Shown in pieces: positions 52,214 through 64,000 of a stretch of DNA of 64,000 bases. Location: assembly GCA_005281725.1 (NCBI GenBank), contig SSBO01000012.1:10216975-10280974 (forward strand). The letters run 5' to 3'. The position numbers and the translations under genes are program-made. The stretch's first letter is position 1; each line of letters begins with the position of its first letter. Under the pieces are notes generated by a model, which had not been told where the DNA came from, searched no databases, and saw only the letters and a program-made list of their open reading frames with translations. Source of the DNA: Wuchereria bancrofti. Taxonomy: Eukaryota > Nematoda > Chromadorea > Rhabditida > Onchocercidae.

Positions 52214-55200
52214 TTATTTAAGGCATATTGTAGCATGCAAAGCAACCGGCTTATGTTGTCCAACGAATTTTTTTTCCGCAACCAATCCATAGTACAAACC
52301 AGATGCACAAAATGAATCCTGAAAGAAGAAAAAGAAAAAAGGTAAAAAACGAAACAAGAGAAATACCATTTCAAAATGCATGAAATCAAGCATGAAAATT
52401 TGATTTATACATTATTGTTAACATTTTACATATTATACTTTTAAACTAAATGTAGCATGATATCTGATTTATTCAAAAATTTTTAATATTTTCTTCAACC
52501 CTACCTAATTTTCACATAATCAGTGGTTATTGGTAGCAAAAAAACTTACATGTCTGAATAAGTCGCTCAATTTTTCATTGTATAATACGCGATCAGCCCA
52601 AGCTGGACATAAATTTTTCATAAATTCTTCCTTTCCTGTCATTTTACTTATACCATAATGGCGTGATGGCTATAAAGGATAACAGTAAAAAGCTTTCAAT
52701 ATTCATTACTTTTACTTTAAAATTGTAGATTTTGAGGTGTATTAAGTTATTATATATGATCGATGCATCAATTAACTTAATATTACATAGTTAAAAAAAA
52801 AAAGACATATTACAATTTACAATTACTGTCGTGGTCATTAAAATTATTAATACTTACGGAAACTAATTATTGTTAAATGTGATGAAAATTTCATTAAATG
52901 AAATAATAAAGATTACATTTACCTGAAAAAACACCGATTCTTCCAGTAATTTGCCGGCAAAAACAACTTGTGCAAGTTCACCATTGTATTTTTTGACCAT
53001 TTGTCCTCTACCAAGACGAAAGAACCAATCATGTATGGAATGAAGATCAAAACGATGAGTTTCCACAGTTAGTACACTCTTTAATTCAACAATATTTAAG
53101 CATTAAAAAAAATTTTTTTTCAAAATTTTTTTTAATCGCTAATTTAAATTACTGGTATAAATCACTTCGTATAATCGAAGAAAAAATAACAGAAAGAATG
53201 GTAATAACGATAATAATAATAATAATTAAGTGAATAAATATGAGAACAATATGAATAAAACTTGAAATCTAAATGAAATCTTTGTAAATTTGAACTTGAA
53301 TTATAGTCTATTGGTGACTAATTGTATGTAACTTATTTATTATCTCCTTTAACGATTTTTAATCGTTTATAAATTATTATTAAAAAAAAAAAAGAAAAAA
53401 GAATTGACATAAGACATAAAATATCATTACTAATAACAAATAGTACAACAATTATTTTTAATAAAATAATTATTAATAATAAAAATATACCCGTCCGTGA
53501 CGATCACGTTGTTCAATACCTTCTAATTTACCATCAGCACTCTTTCTTGCATAACTTGTAGCTCTCTGAGTACTTGCCATATCCTTGATAAAGAAATTAT
53601 TATAATAAAATGAAGAAAACAAAAAAATAAATTGTTGAAATTTTTTTCCTTTTTGTTAAAATTAATATAATAAAAGTTTTTAAATCAATTTCAGAAAAAA
53701 AAGGAAAAATAAAAAAACATACACTAAGTAGATGTGTTTCAAATAGTTGGGCATTAAAAGCACCAGCAACAAGAACTGAATCATCTTTTAATCCTTCCGA
53801 TTCAATCCTAAATATATTTTATTATACTTATTTAAATAATAACTGTAACCCATTTTTCTTTCAAAGAAAAAGTAATTAAGAAATATCCCTCAAAAAATTC
53901 TACAAACTTTTAATAGTTAAATTGCATCAAAAAAGAAACAAACAAATTAACTTTAATATATGATAATTTTTTATTATTTATATATGAAAAATTTGTATTT
54001 AAATTGAAAATAAATTTTAGGCGAAAAAAGTGGAAAAAAGGAAAAGAGAAAAGAAATATGGAAAAAAAAACAAACTCTCTGAGCAAAATATCAATTTGAT
54101 TTCGTCGTAATAGCGCAGCTTTCGTTGTTTCAGGCTATATAAATATATTCATAGATTAAATTATTAGAAATAGATTAAAGTTTTTTCATTTTTTTAATTT
54201 GGTAAAACTCATAAAGTTTTAATTGGTAATATTTTAGAAGAATATTTTTTTTTTGATTTTAACAATTTTATTTAAAACAAAATTACATATAATTAATGGA
54301 TTATTTGATAAGAACATTGATAAAACAAAACAAAAAGAAAAACAAAAAAACAAGAAAAAAATGAGATTAAAAAAAATTATTTTAAAATTATTATTAACCT
54401 GTTCGACAAGTTCTTTAATATCTTCAAATGGTACAGTATGTAAGCTAAGATTGACAAATGTAAAATCACGGCCATAAATACGAAAACGTGACATTAAATA
54501 ACCACTTTGTACGGTTTTTCTTCCATCTATTTTCTCATTTCGCTGATTATCATTACGCTAGAAAAAAAAACACATTGAAATATTTCATTTTAGGTTAGAT
54601 TTTTTTTTACAAATTTATGAAAAAATTGAAGTATAAAAGTAAGAAATCCATTTAAATTTAGTAAATAATACATTCAATTTTCATTTCGTCTTTTTTGGTT
54701 TTTTTTTTTTTTTTTTTGCTTTTGTTGAATAAGATGAAATTACCAAAACGGAACTTTTTGCTCAAGCAAACAAGAAAAAAAAAAGAAACATTGGTAAAAT
54801 GATTAAGATAATCAACAGTCAATTATTTATCAAAAAATTTTTCCACTGCAATTTCAAATTGATAATTTGTTGTATGTTTAATTTTTTCTTTGAAATTTAA
54901 AAAAAAGAAAAAACGTTAAAAAAAATACCAAGAAATCATAGTAAATTTACATAGAAGTATATAAATAGTAAAATTCACGTGAAATTTACACGTATAAAAT
55001 ACATACGTAAAAATCTCCTTCATAACGTAATGAATAATTGGAAGCTGAACTTGAAGCATTATTAAATATATTTGAAATGAAACCATCACATTCTCGTGCA
55101 CCAATTTCATATTGATGTCCTGGACGAAGACTTTTATAGCCGCTATTACTGTAACGATCAAACGATTCCACTTCGTCATGTTTACGAAATAAGTAAATTG

Positions 55201-58200
55201 ATCCAAGACCCTGAAAAAAAAGGAAAACGGAACTAACATTCCGGATAATAAACTGTGTGCAATTAGCATTTCACAACTAATCTAATATTTCATGTAAATT
55301 ATTAATTAGTTTGTAAATATTTCTATTAGCGCAAAAATTCGTTTCTTTTTTTGATATTATTTTGGTTAACTTCCAAAAAAAAAAAAAAAAATTCAAATAA
55401 TGATTGAAACATAAAATATGCCAATGAATAAAAAAATTGAACAAAAAAAAAAAAATCAAGCGCTTAGAAATTTTTTTCACAAATGCTGGTTTTTCAAGTT
55501 TCAAATCATTACAAAGTATTTGTCACAAAAAGAAGAAAATAAATAAATAATTTCATTCATTAATTTTTGTTTTTTAGAAACAAAAAAATGAAAAAGTTGA
55601 ATTCTTTATTCAATCTTGAAAATTTTCAAAAATTTCAGAAATTTAGAATGGGAAGAAAAAAACACGAAAAATTATGTGTTATTTTCTTCATTTTAAGCAG
55701 CAGATGAATAATAATATTTTTTTCAATTTTTTAAAAAATTTCTATAAATTTTAAAAGTTTTTATAAGTTTGGAAAAAAATTTTGTTTTTTTTTACTAATT
55801 TCACAAATCAAATCTCAATAAATCGATAATTTTAATAAAATATTTAACAGAATGTTTCTTTAACATTTGTCATATTTCAATGTACAATGCACGACACATT
55901 AGATGAAATACGTGCTGAAACTTAATTTTTATTATTAAAACTTAAAATTAATGACTTAATTTTTTTTCTTCCTGTCATGTAAAAAAAAAAGTTTATACAA
56001 TTTTAAATATGTACCGTTTCACGAGTGTCAAAATACGAGCGGCTTGTTTTAAATAAATTTTGTACTTCAGCTGCATCGTATAGTATGCTAAAAAAATAAA
56101 ATAAAATGATATTATTGTTAGGAAATATTGACCTATTGCATTGAATATTTAATTATTATTAAAAATAAAATTTATTTAACTGAATAATAAAATATTTAGG
56201 AAAATAATTTATTTGATCTGCAAAATAAACAATTAAAATGTAACAAACCATAGTTATGCTTTTTTCTGAATTAACAATGTTTTTTCTCTTTTTTCTTTCT
56301 AATATTTTATAATCCTAAAATATAGGCACTCATAATTTAAAAAAATTAATTAATTAATCCAAACAATTCTAATTTATCAATCACGTATGATGCAATTGTA
56401 ACATTAGTCAAATTATAGGAAATTGATAAAAAAAAAGAAAATCAGCACTTATATGCTGTCATCATATTATAGTAATTACTTTATTTCTTTTTTTATGTAA
56501 TAGATGAGATTTCGAAAAAGTAATTTTGGTAAATATTGATGAATCATTTCTTCTTATTCACTGTTTACTAATGATTTACAACAAAAAAATAAAAAATTTT
56601 TTCATTTTTTTTAGTAATAAATAATAAAATGACCTTTTTAAAATTTTATTGGAAAGAATGTCAGGATTTTCAGCACTCCGCAATCCTTGTATATGTATAA
56701 TTGCAAATTCCGGTTTTTGCTCCCAAACTTCTTTTGCAACTTCGGTACACCATTCTTGCAATAAATTATCCTAAAAATAAAAATTATTTTAAGAATTTTT
56801 ATGATAAAGTTTTAAATTATTGCAAAAATTTAATTTGACAACTACATTTTGTTTCGTTTTTTTTTTAAATTAACCTTTAATTACAAAATATNAAAAAAAA
56901 AAAAAAAAATTCAAATAATGATTGAAACATAAAATATGCCAATGAATAAAAAAATTGAACAAAAAAAAAAAAATCAAGCGCTTAGAAATTTTTTTCACAA
57001 ATGCTGGTTTTTCAAGTTTCAAATCATTACAAAGTATTTGTCACAAAAAGAAGAAAATAAATAAATAATTTCATTCATTAATTTTTGTTTTTTAGAAACA
57101 AAAAAATGAAAAAGTTGAATTCTTTATTCAATCTTGAAAATTTTCAAAAATTTCAGAAATTTAGAATGGGAAGAAAAAAACACGAAAAATTATGTGTTAT
57201 TTTCTTCATTTTAAGCAGCAGATGAATAATAATATTTTTTTCAATTTTTTAAAAAATTTCTATAAATTTTAAAAGTTTTTATAAGTTTGGAAAAAAATTT
57301 TGTTTTTTTTTACTAATTTCACAAATCAAATCTCAATAAATCGATAATTTTAATAAAATATTTAACAGAATGTTTCTTTAACATTTGTCATATTTCAATG
57401 TACAATGCACGACACATTAGATGAAATACGTGCTGAAACTTAATTTTTATTATTAAAACTTAAAATTAATGACTTAATTTTTTTTCTTCCTGTCATGTAA
57501 AAAAAAAAGTTTATACAATTTTAAATATGTACCGTTTCACGAGTGTCAAAATACGAGCGGCTTGTTTTAAATAAATTTTGTACTTCAGCTGCATCGTATA
57601 GTATGCTAAAAAAATAAAATAAAATGATATTATTGTTAGGAAATATTGACCTATTGCATTGAATATTTAATTATTATTAAAAATAAAATTTATTTAACTG
57701 AATAATAAAATATTTAGGAAAATAATTTATTTGATCTGCAAAATAAACAATTAAAATGTAACAAACCATAGTTATGCTTTTTTCTGAATTAACAATGTTT
57801 TTTCTCTTTTTTCTTTCTAATATTTTATAATCCTAAAATATAGGCACTCATAATTTAAAAAAATTAATTAATTAATCCAAACAATTCTAATTTATCAATC
57901 ACGTATGATGCAATTGTAACATTAGTCAAATTATAGGAAATTGATAAAAAAAAAGAAAATCAGCACTTATATGCTGTCATCATATTATAGTAATTACTTT
58001 ATTTCTTTTTTTATGTAATAGATGAGATTTCGAAAAAGTAATTTTGGTAAATATTGATGAATCATTTCTTCTTATTCACTGTTTACTAATGATTTACAAC
58101 AAAAAAATAAAAAATTTTTTCATTTTTTTTAGTAATAAATAATAAAATGACCTTTTTAAAATTTTATTGGAAAGAATGTCAGGATTTTCAGCACTCCGCA

Positions 58201-61200
58201 ATCCTTGTATATGTATAATTGCAAATTCCGGTTTTTGCTCCCAAACTTCTTTTGCAACTTCGGTACACCATTCTTGCAATAAATTATCCTAAAAATAAAA
58301 ATTATTTTAAGAATTTTTATGATAAAGTTTTAAATTATTGCAAAAATTTAATTTGACAACTACATTTTGTTTCGTTTTTTTTTTAAATTAACCTTTAATT
58401 ACAAAATATTACTTCAATAATTATTCATGAAATTTCATACATTTGATATGAATGAGAATTATTGATAATTGATTTTTGTAAATAATCTGCAAAAAATTTC
58501 TGTAAGTCAAATGATTTAAGTAATTTTTAAATGATTACAAATAATATTATAATTTTAGAAATTAAAAAAAGAAACAACAATAATTAGCAAATCATTTAAT
58601 AATTATTCATAATATTTGTAATTATTTATAATATGAAATTTGTTACGTCAATAAAATGCTATTATTATTACTTTGAAATTTCATTTTTAAGAAATATAAA
58701 TGAAATAAATTTTATAGTAATATGAACAATAAAAGGGAAAGAAAGAGTTTAAATTCAATGCATATTTCAAAGTAATTAATAAAATAAAAATTTTAGAACT
58801 TCTGATATTATATCAAAGCTTTTACAAGAAATGTATTTCACTTTTGGCAATTACTATTAATTATCATATGATAAATATCTAAAAGTATGTTTATATGTAT
58901 TTATTAATCATTATTTGACTTAAATTAATATTAATTCAATTGATAATTTATTCGGTGCAAGTAAATTTTATTTTTTATCTTTCCAACTTAAAATGATTAA
59001 TGATAACAAACGAAAAAAAAGAAAAAAGAAAGGAAAAAGATGAAAGTAATTATTCAATCATTGATTTTTTTTCGTTTTGTTTAGTATTTAGTCAAGCAAA
59101 AAAAAAGAAAAATTAAAAAAGAAGAAAGAAATTGAATTAAAATAAATTTAGATTGTTATGTATTATATATTCAATATTTGCTATTCTCAAATAAACAAGT
59201 ATTAAACTAATTTTAAATCAGAAAAAAATAAAAATAAAAATTATATCAATTAAAACAAAAGGAAAAGAAAAAAGAAACAGAACAAAAAAAAAATGAAATA
59301 ATTTCAAAAATTACACTTTATCAACATTATAATTGAAATTATTGCGACAATTAATACAATTAAAATTTAAAATTTCTGTTAGTAAAATTTCGATCGATCA
59401 AGGTTAATGAATTACTTACAACAAAGCAAATGCAAGGAAAAAATTTTTGTTCATTGGTTAAATTTAATGTCAAATGATGAATGATAAAAAAAACGCCGTC
59501 CATATCAAATTCAACGAATCAATTCGCATTATTCCAAAAACGGAAACAAGTTTTAGGATGAATAAAATATGATATAATTGAAGTGTCAAACAAGAAAAAG
59601 AAGTGTTATTTAAAAATGAATTATCTTAAAGTAAGCATTAAAAAGAAATTGATACGATTATTGGTTTTTTATAGTTTTTTCATTTTTCTTTTTTTTGATT
59701 ATTTTTGTTTTATTTTATTCTATTTATTTAGTTTAATACTTAAATTTTTTATCTTATATGTGTTTATTTTTTTGCCTTTTCCTTTTTTTTTCGTTAAAGA
59801 TTTTCCATCAATTACAATTTTAATTTCAATTTAAAGTGAAATGTAAAAAAAGGATTTTTTAATTCTTTTATTGATGAAAGAATAAAATAAATGATTGGTT
59901 TGTTTGTTTGATGGTTGCAAAATGGGAGAAAAAAAAAGAAAATGAATCATTGAAAATCAGCAAATTTTGTTGTTAATTTTTTTTTTTCTTTTTTGGATAG
60001 TATTGGAAGAGAAAGAGGGAGAAAGGATAAAGAGAAAGTGAAAGAGAGAAACGGGAAAATTTTGTGGTTTTATTTTTTATTTCGTTTTTCCTTTTTTTTT
60101 TTTGTTTATTGAATTTTAATGAAATTGAACGAATCTTTTTTTTTCTTTAGAAAATAAAGATTCACTTTTTCTTTTTTGTCGTTTATATTTTTCAGCTTTT
60201 GTATACTCTTTACTTTTACACATGTTTACATATAAACACGTATACACGTAAATTTATACATTTTATGTATACGTTAGACATGAATGAATTTTACGTATAC
60301 GTTAGACATGAATGAAAATTGAAATATGATTTATTATTGTAAATAGAAATAAAACTCTAATTGTTAAATCATATCTTAATTGATATAACAAAAAGTGATA
60401 ATGAAATGTTTACTATCATTAACATGATGGAAATGTTTACTAATCACTGTCAATACAATATCGATAACAATTACATTCTTTCCTTTTTTTTCACTCACCA
60501 GTACAAACTTATTTTCGATATTATTCAGTCAATTTGATATTAATTAGAAAGCTAAAAAAAATTTTGAGAATGGTTAGAAAAATTTTAGAAATAATTTGAA
60601 GCAAACAAAAATAATTTGAGGCAAACAAAAAAAAATTCTATTTCATAAACATGTAATCATTAATGTGAATTATTCATTCCTTTAGCAAAATGATGATAAA
60701 TTCGTAATAATTATCATTTATTCAAATCTCAGGTAAACAGTACCTGAAATCCTACACTTTGTATTGTTTAAAATAAACTTCAAATATTTTGTCTTTTTTT
60801 GCTTAATTATTAAAAAAAGAAATGGTTGTAGAATTTTTTTTCTGAAAAAAAAACAAAAAAATCATATAGAAAAAAAATTTTTTTTATATAAATGAAATTT
60901 AATTAAATGATCTATAATAAAATTTTTCGCTAATAAAAATGTTTTACCAATTTTTCTTTTTCTATTTGTACCAATACAATAACAATTTGATCCATTTATT
61001 GATCAAAATAAATTTAATCATTAACAATTTTTGAACAATTATAAGCAAGAAAAGAAAGAAAACGAATAACAATTTTTTATTTTTCGTTTACTTTTTTTCT
61101 ATAAAAGTTGTTAAATGATATTTTGAAATATTCCATTTATACTTTTTTATGCACTTTAACATTTTCCAAAAAAAAAATCATTCTGAAGTGTCATATTTTT

Positions 61201-61979
61201 ATTGTTGATAAAGATTGTAAATGTTTATTTGGATTAGACAACCGTGCTGAATCAACCAGAAGCCAATATTTTACTACTTATACAAATATATTTATATTTA
61301 TTATTTATTTAAATGAATAAAAAATAAAAACGAAGGATGAATAAATGATATGAATTAGTATTTTAAATTTAGTTTATTAAAATATTTATTCATTTATTTG
61401 TTTATTTATTTATTCATGTTATTGGATAAGTGGAGATAGTTCTTGTAAAATTCCAGTAATAACTTTTTAAATAATATTTGAATTCAGTTTACATTTAATC
61501 CATAGTTGATATATGCATATCATTATAAATTTGATACGATTTCATTGAGTTAATGTATTAAATTTGAAGTATTTCATTGATTTATTTTCTTTATCTTAAC
61601 AATACTTACTTTCTTCTCTATCAAATGCTTTATGATTATGTGTTAATTTTGCTTTTTTCTTCTTTTAAAGAAGATATCAAAAAAAAGAAAAGAAAAGAAA
61701 AAATTAACTCGACTTGTTTACTGTTTATTGGTAATTTCCAATTTTTTTTCGAGTAGAACAAAAATGCTAATTAGTAAAACATTCATTTGAATAAACTAAA
61801 TAAGCCATCCAACAATTATCATTATAAATAAATTTTATTTATTAGAAAATTTTAAATTCATATAAGCATTTGAAAATAAAAAAGGTGAAAGAGAGAGAAA
61901 AAAACAAGACTAGACATACATTATCGGTAACTGTTGATACATCACCGGTAACCGTAACTTGTTTGATATAATCCGGCAT
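52214..61979 (-). CDS. INPP5A: INPP5A-like inositol polyphosphate 5-phosphatase homologue, predicted catalytically inactive
   Basis: Exons in transcript order: 61979-61920, 56770-56634, 56087-56015, 55210-55007, 54557-54399, 54134-54076, 53807-53723, 53583-53491, 53078-52923, 52669-52550, 52318-52214. The protein is 416 residues, all phases match, and human INPP5A is 412. Co-linear landmarks are VTVTGDVSTVTDN, WEQKPEFAIIHIQGL, GLGSIYLFRKHD, RIYGRDFTFVNLSLHTV, SVLVAGAFNAQLF, NLCPAWADRVL and GQHKPVALHATICLK. INPP5A normally removes the 5-phosphate of soluble inositol tris/tetrakisphosphates. Here the catalytic positions are replaced: TAN to TGD, QE to QG, NxH to NLS, GDxNxR to GAFNAQ, DHKPV to QHKPV. 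Only PAWxDR and HKPV remain. The C-terminal prenylation box of vertebrate INPP5A is also absent. Alternative reading: a highly divergent paralogue with changed chemistry. A second copy of exons 2 and 3 at 58288-58152 and 57605-57533 lies in an assembly duplication. Confidence 0.85.
55375..56891. repeat. Copy 1 of a 1517-bp exact duplication inside the INPP5A-like gene
   Basis: Identical by eye to 56893-58409 with one N at 56892. It contains coding exons 56770-56634 and 56087-56015 of the INPP5A-like gene, which therefore appear twice. Copy 1 ends at the N after ACAAAATAT; copy 2 continues uninterrupted past the same point. Confidence 0.85.
56892..56892. other. Assembly junction (single N)
   Basis: One ambiguous base separates the two identical 1517-bp copies. 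Confidence 0.95.
56893..58409. repeat. Copy 2 of the 1517-bp exact duplication
   Basis: Repeats 55375-56891, including second copies of the two exons at 58288-58152 and 57605-57533. Using both copies in one transcript would repeat 70 residues that occur once in INPP5A, so one copy is surplus. Confidence 0.85.
58410..61919. other. First intron of the INPP5A-like gene
   Basis: About 3.5 kb (plus the duplicated block) with no recognised exon. It contains polypurine stretches near 59000-59130 and 60000-60055 and a 28-bp direct repeat at 60267-60315 (GTATACGTTAGACATGAATG twice). Confidence 0.55.
60267..60315. repeat. 28-bp direct tandem repeat
   Basis: GTATACGTTAGACATGAATG starts at 60267 and again at 60295, within DNA also rich in TATAC/GTATA alternation. 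Confidence 0.85.
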
Positions 61980-63829
61980 TTTGAATTATTCCTTTTTTTT
62001 CTTCGGTTAGCTAAAATTAATTAATTTAATTTTCATATAAATGCCTAAAAGAAAAGCGAAAACAATAATGATAATAACTGTAGCAAAAGTAGTAGTAATA
62101 ATAATATTAGTAAAATAATGATAATAATAAAATAATGATAATAATGAATGATAATAATTATGATTATCACCAAATGATACAATAACATTGAAAATGTTTC
62201 GAAAATGAAATATTTGCTAAGAATGTTTTTCGTCATAAAACATTGAAAAGTATGTCAGAGAAACGAAATGAATGAAATTTTAGGAAAATGATGATAATGT
62301 TATTTGTGAATGATGACGAATTTTAAGATTGAAATAAATGCGATAGAAGTAACAATGAACTAATTGATTGAAGAGAGGAAAAAAGAAGAAGGAAGAAGAA
62401 ATGGAAAGAAGAAAGGAGGAGGGTATAAGAGAAGATGAACGAAATGATTTCAATAAAAATTTTAATTCAAATGAAATGATTGGAAATTACTGAAATGGAA
62501 TAAAATATACATATGTATATAAATTATTGAATAACCGTATAAATTAAATCATATCCATGTTTGCTAATTAATTTAAACTAATTTAACTAAATGATTACGC
62601 TAATTAAGAGAAAAAAAATACAGAGAGCCAGGAGAGAGGGAGAGAAAGAGGAAGAAAGAAAGAGAGAGGGGAAGAGTGAAATGAAAATGATAAATGATAG
62701 ACATTATTCATTCATACGTCATAATGTTTCATCGAATTTGACGAACTCAGCTTGACCTTAACTGATTAAATTAAATTTCAGAAGCAATTTAATTTCTCGA
62801 ATTTTAAAATTATCTCACTAAATTAATTATTAACAAATTTATTAAATGATATGAAATTTTTGAAAAGGATTAATATGAAACGAACTAGTCTCAAAACAAT
62901 AACATAACATAACATTTCATTTATAACTAAAAACAATGAAAAGAGAAGCAAAAAAAAATCCAAATGATTTCTAACAACAAAATTGATTGATTAACTCTGC
63001 AATTTAATAATATGACTGGTTTAATTAATTGGTTGAACTGACTAAATAAATGAATCAAATCAATATAATAATGCATATAAATGATTGTTAATCCTTATGC
63101 ATCCATATATTATTTTAAAAAATAAATTAAAAAAATAAAAAATAAAACAGGTGCATTGCAGGATTAAAAGGAAGCAGCCGGAAGACGGAAATGAAAATAA
63201 GTGAGTGAAAATGTAAAAAAATGTTAAATGAAAGAAGATAATCAGTGATTGAAATTGATCGAAATACTGAGCTATTCATCGCTCAATTGAACTAATATTT
63301 ACTGTATTGTATTACTTTTGTGTCGTTAATCAATTTGCCGAAAAAAAAAATTCAACAAAATTTCAAAATTTTTTTTAATTATCTTTTCATTATTTTACAC
63401 AATTGAGACGAAAAAAGCGAAAAAGAAAAAGAGGAAAACTAAGCAATGCTGATATTCTAAAAAATATTGTTAAAATTTACAGAAAAAAAAACAAAACGTA
63501 AAAAGATTTCGTAAGATTTTTATTAGTCATATAAAAATTATTGTTAACTTTTATTGTTATAATAAATTATTAACATTATTGTTATAGTTATTATTAGGTA
63601 TAATATATGTGCTTATACATTTTTTATAAATTTTCAATTTTTATGATGTTTTATGAATATGCATTTATAATTAAATTTTTAATTCGGTTGTATTTTTTTT
63701 CTCATTCTTCTTTCTTTCTTTTTTCTTTGATTTTTTTCAAATCAAATTAATCAAAATATTACAACTGCTAGGAGCATTTTTTTTAAAAAATGTCATTTAT
63801 GAAATAGTATGGAAAATTCTACTGTAAAC

Positions 63830-63869
<40 letters not shown>

Positions 63870-64000
63870 CTTTCATTTCATTCAAATAAAATAGCAAAAA
63901 AATTTTTGAAAATGAAAAAATGAAAAATATATGGAACATTTTTTCAACAAATTACAAACAATTAATTTTTTATAGTTCTATTTTTTTTTTTTTTAATCGC
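61980..64000. promoter_or_regulatory. Upstream flank of the INPP5A-like gene
   Basis: No gene recognised. It should include the promoter of the minus-strand INPP5A-like gene. It contains an AAT/AATGAT array (about 62060-62160), a polypurine block (about 62620-62680) and a TA microsatellite (63836-63866). No core-promoter motif is claimed. Confidence 0.4.
63836..63866. repeat. (TA)n microsatellite
   Basis: About 15 uninterrupted TA dinucleotides. Confidence 0.95.

Noticed and set aside
54253..54477. Plus-strand 74-residue ORF
   Set aside because: Antisense of the INPP5A-like exon at 54557-54399, whose minus-strand reading matches the family.
1..64000. tRNA, rRNA, spliced-leader RNA genes or complete transposons
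   Set aside because: I looked for tRNA box-like GC-rich stretches, rRNA-like conserved blocks and transposase or reverse-transcriptase motifs and saw none that I could support.

Overview
The window is very AT-rich eukaryotic DNA holding five large multi-exon, protein-coding genes. Introns are long, AT-rich and bounded by GT...AG, and most acceptors read TTTCAG or TTTTAG, the short consensus typical of nematodes. The gene set (a MACIT-type transmembrane collagen like C. elegans COL-99, an ELAPOR receptor, an ENPP4/5-like ectoenzyme, an SLC37 sugar-phosphate carrier and an INPP5A-like protein) fits a nematode. The long introns, abundant homopolymers and AAT/ATT arrays suggest a parasitic spirurid/filarial-type genome; that last step is inference. 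All gene models were built by hand from reading frames, splice signals and codon-phase bookkeeping.

Layout: 1-5934, no gene recognised (a GAATG/GAAT satellite and a 77-bp minisatellite). 5935-14268 (+), 19 exons of a MACIT collagen whose 5' end is not seen. 14269-23737, no confident gene, with one possible 43-residue secreted-peptide ORF and two end-overlap duplications left by assembly. 23738-37338 (-), ELAPOR homologue, 23 exons, 1,110 residues. 37339-40073, shared divergent upstream region. 40074-45620 (+), ENPP4/5-like phosphodiesterase, 10 exons, 508 residues. 45621-47164, intergenic with an assembly gap. 47165-51043 (+), SLC37-family transporter, 12 exons, 492 residues. 51044-52213, convergent intergenic region. 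52214-61979 (-), INPP5A-like protein, 11 exons, 416 residues. 61980-64000, upstream flank.

The most interesting item is the last gene. It is a full-length, intact homologue of inositol polyphosphate 5-phosphatase A in which almost every catalytic position of the 5-phosphatase fold is substituted (Mg-binding Glu to Gly, GDxNxR to GAFNAQ, NxH to NLS, DHKPV to QHKPV, and TAN to TGD), while structural motifs such as PAWxDRVL and HKPV remain. It is predicted to be a conserved pseudophosphatase rather than a dead gene.

The N-containing junctions at 17883, 20148, 46636-46651 and 56892 are each flanked by long exact repeats that look like unmerged contig overlaps (1692, 1702, 147 and 1517 bp). About 5 kb of the window is therefore probably artefactual, including a false second copy of two INPP5A-like exons. 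The genes do not form an obvious pathway. Several products are membrane or secretory-route proteins, and the neighbourhood looks like ordinary syntenic nematode chromosome rather than a mobile island.
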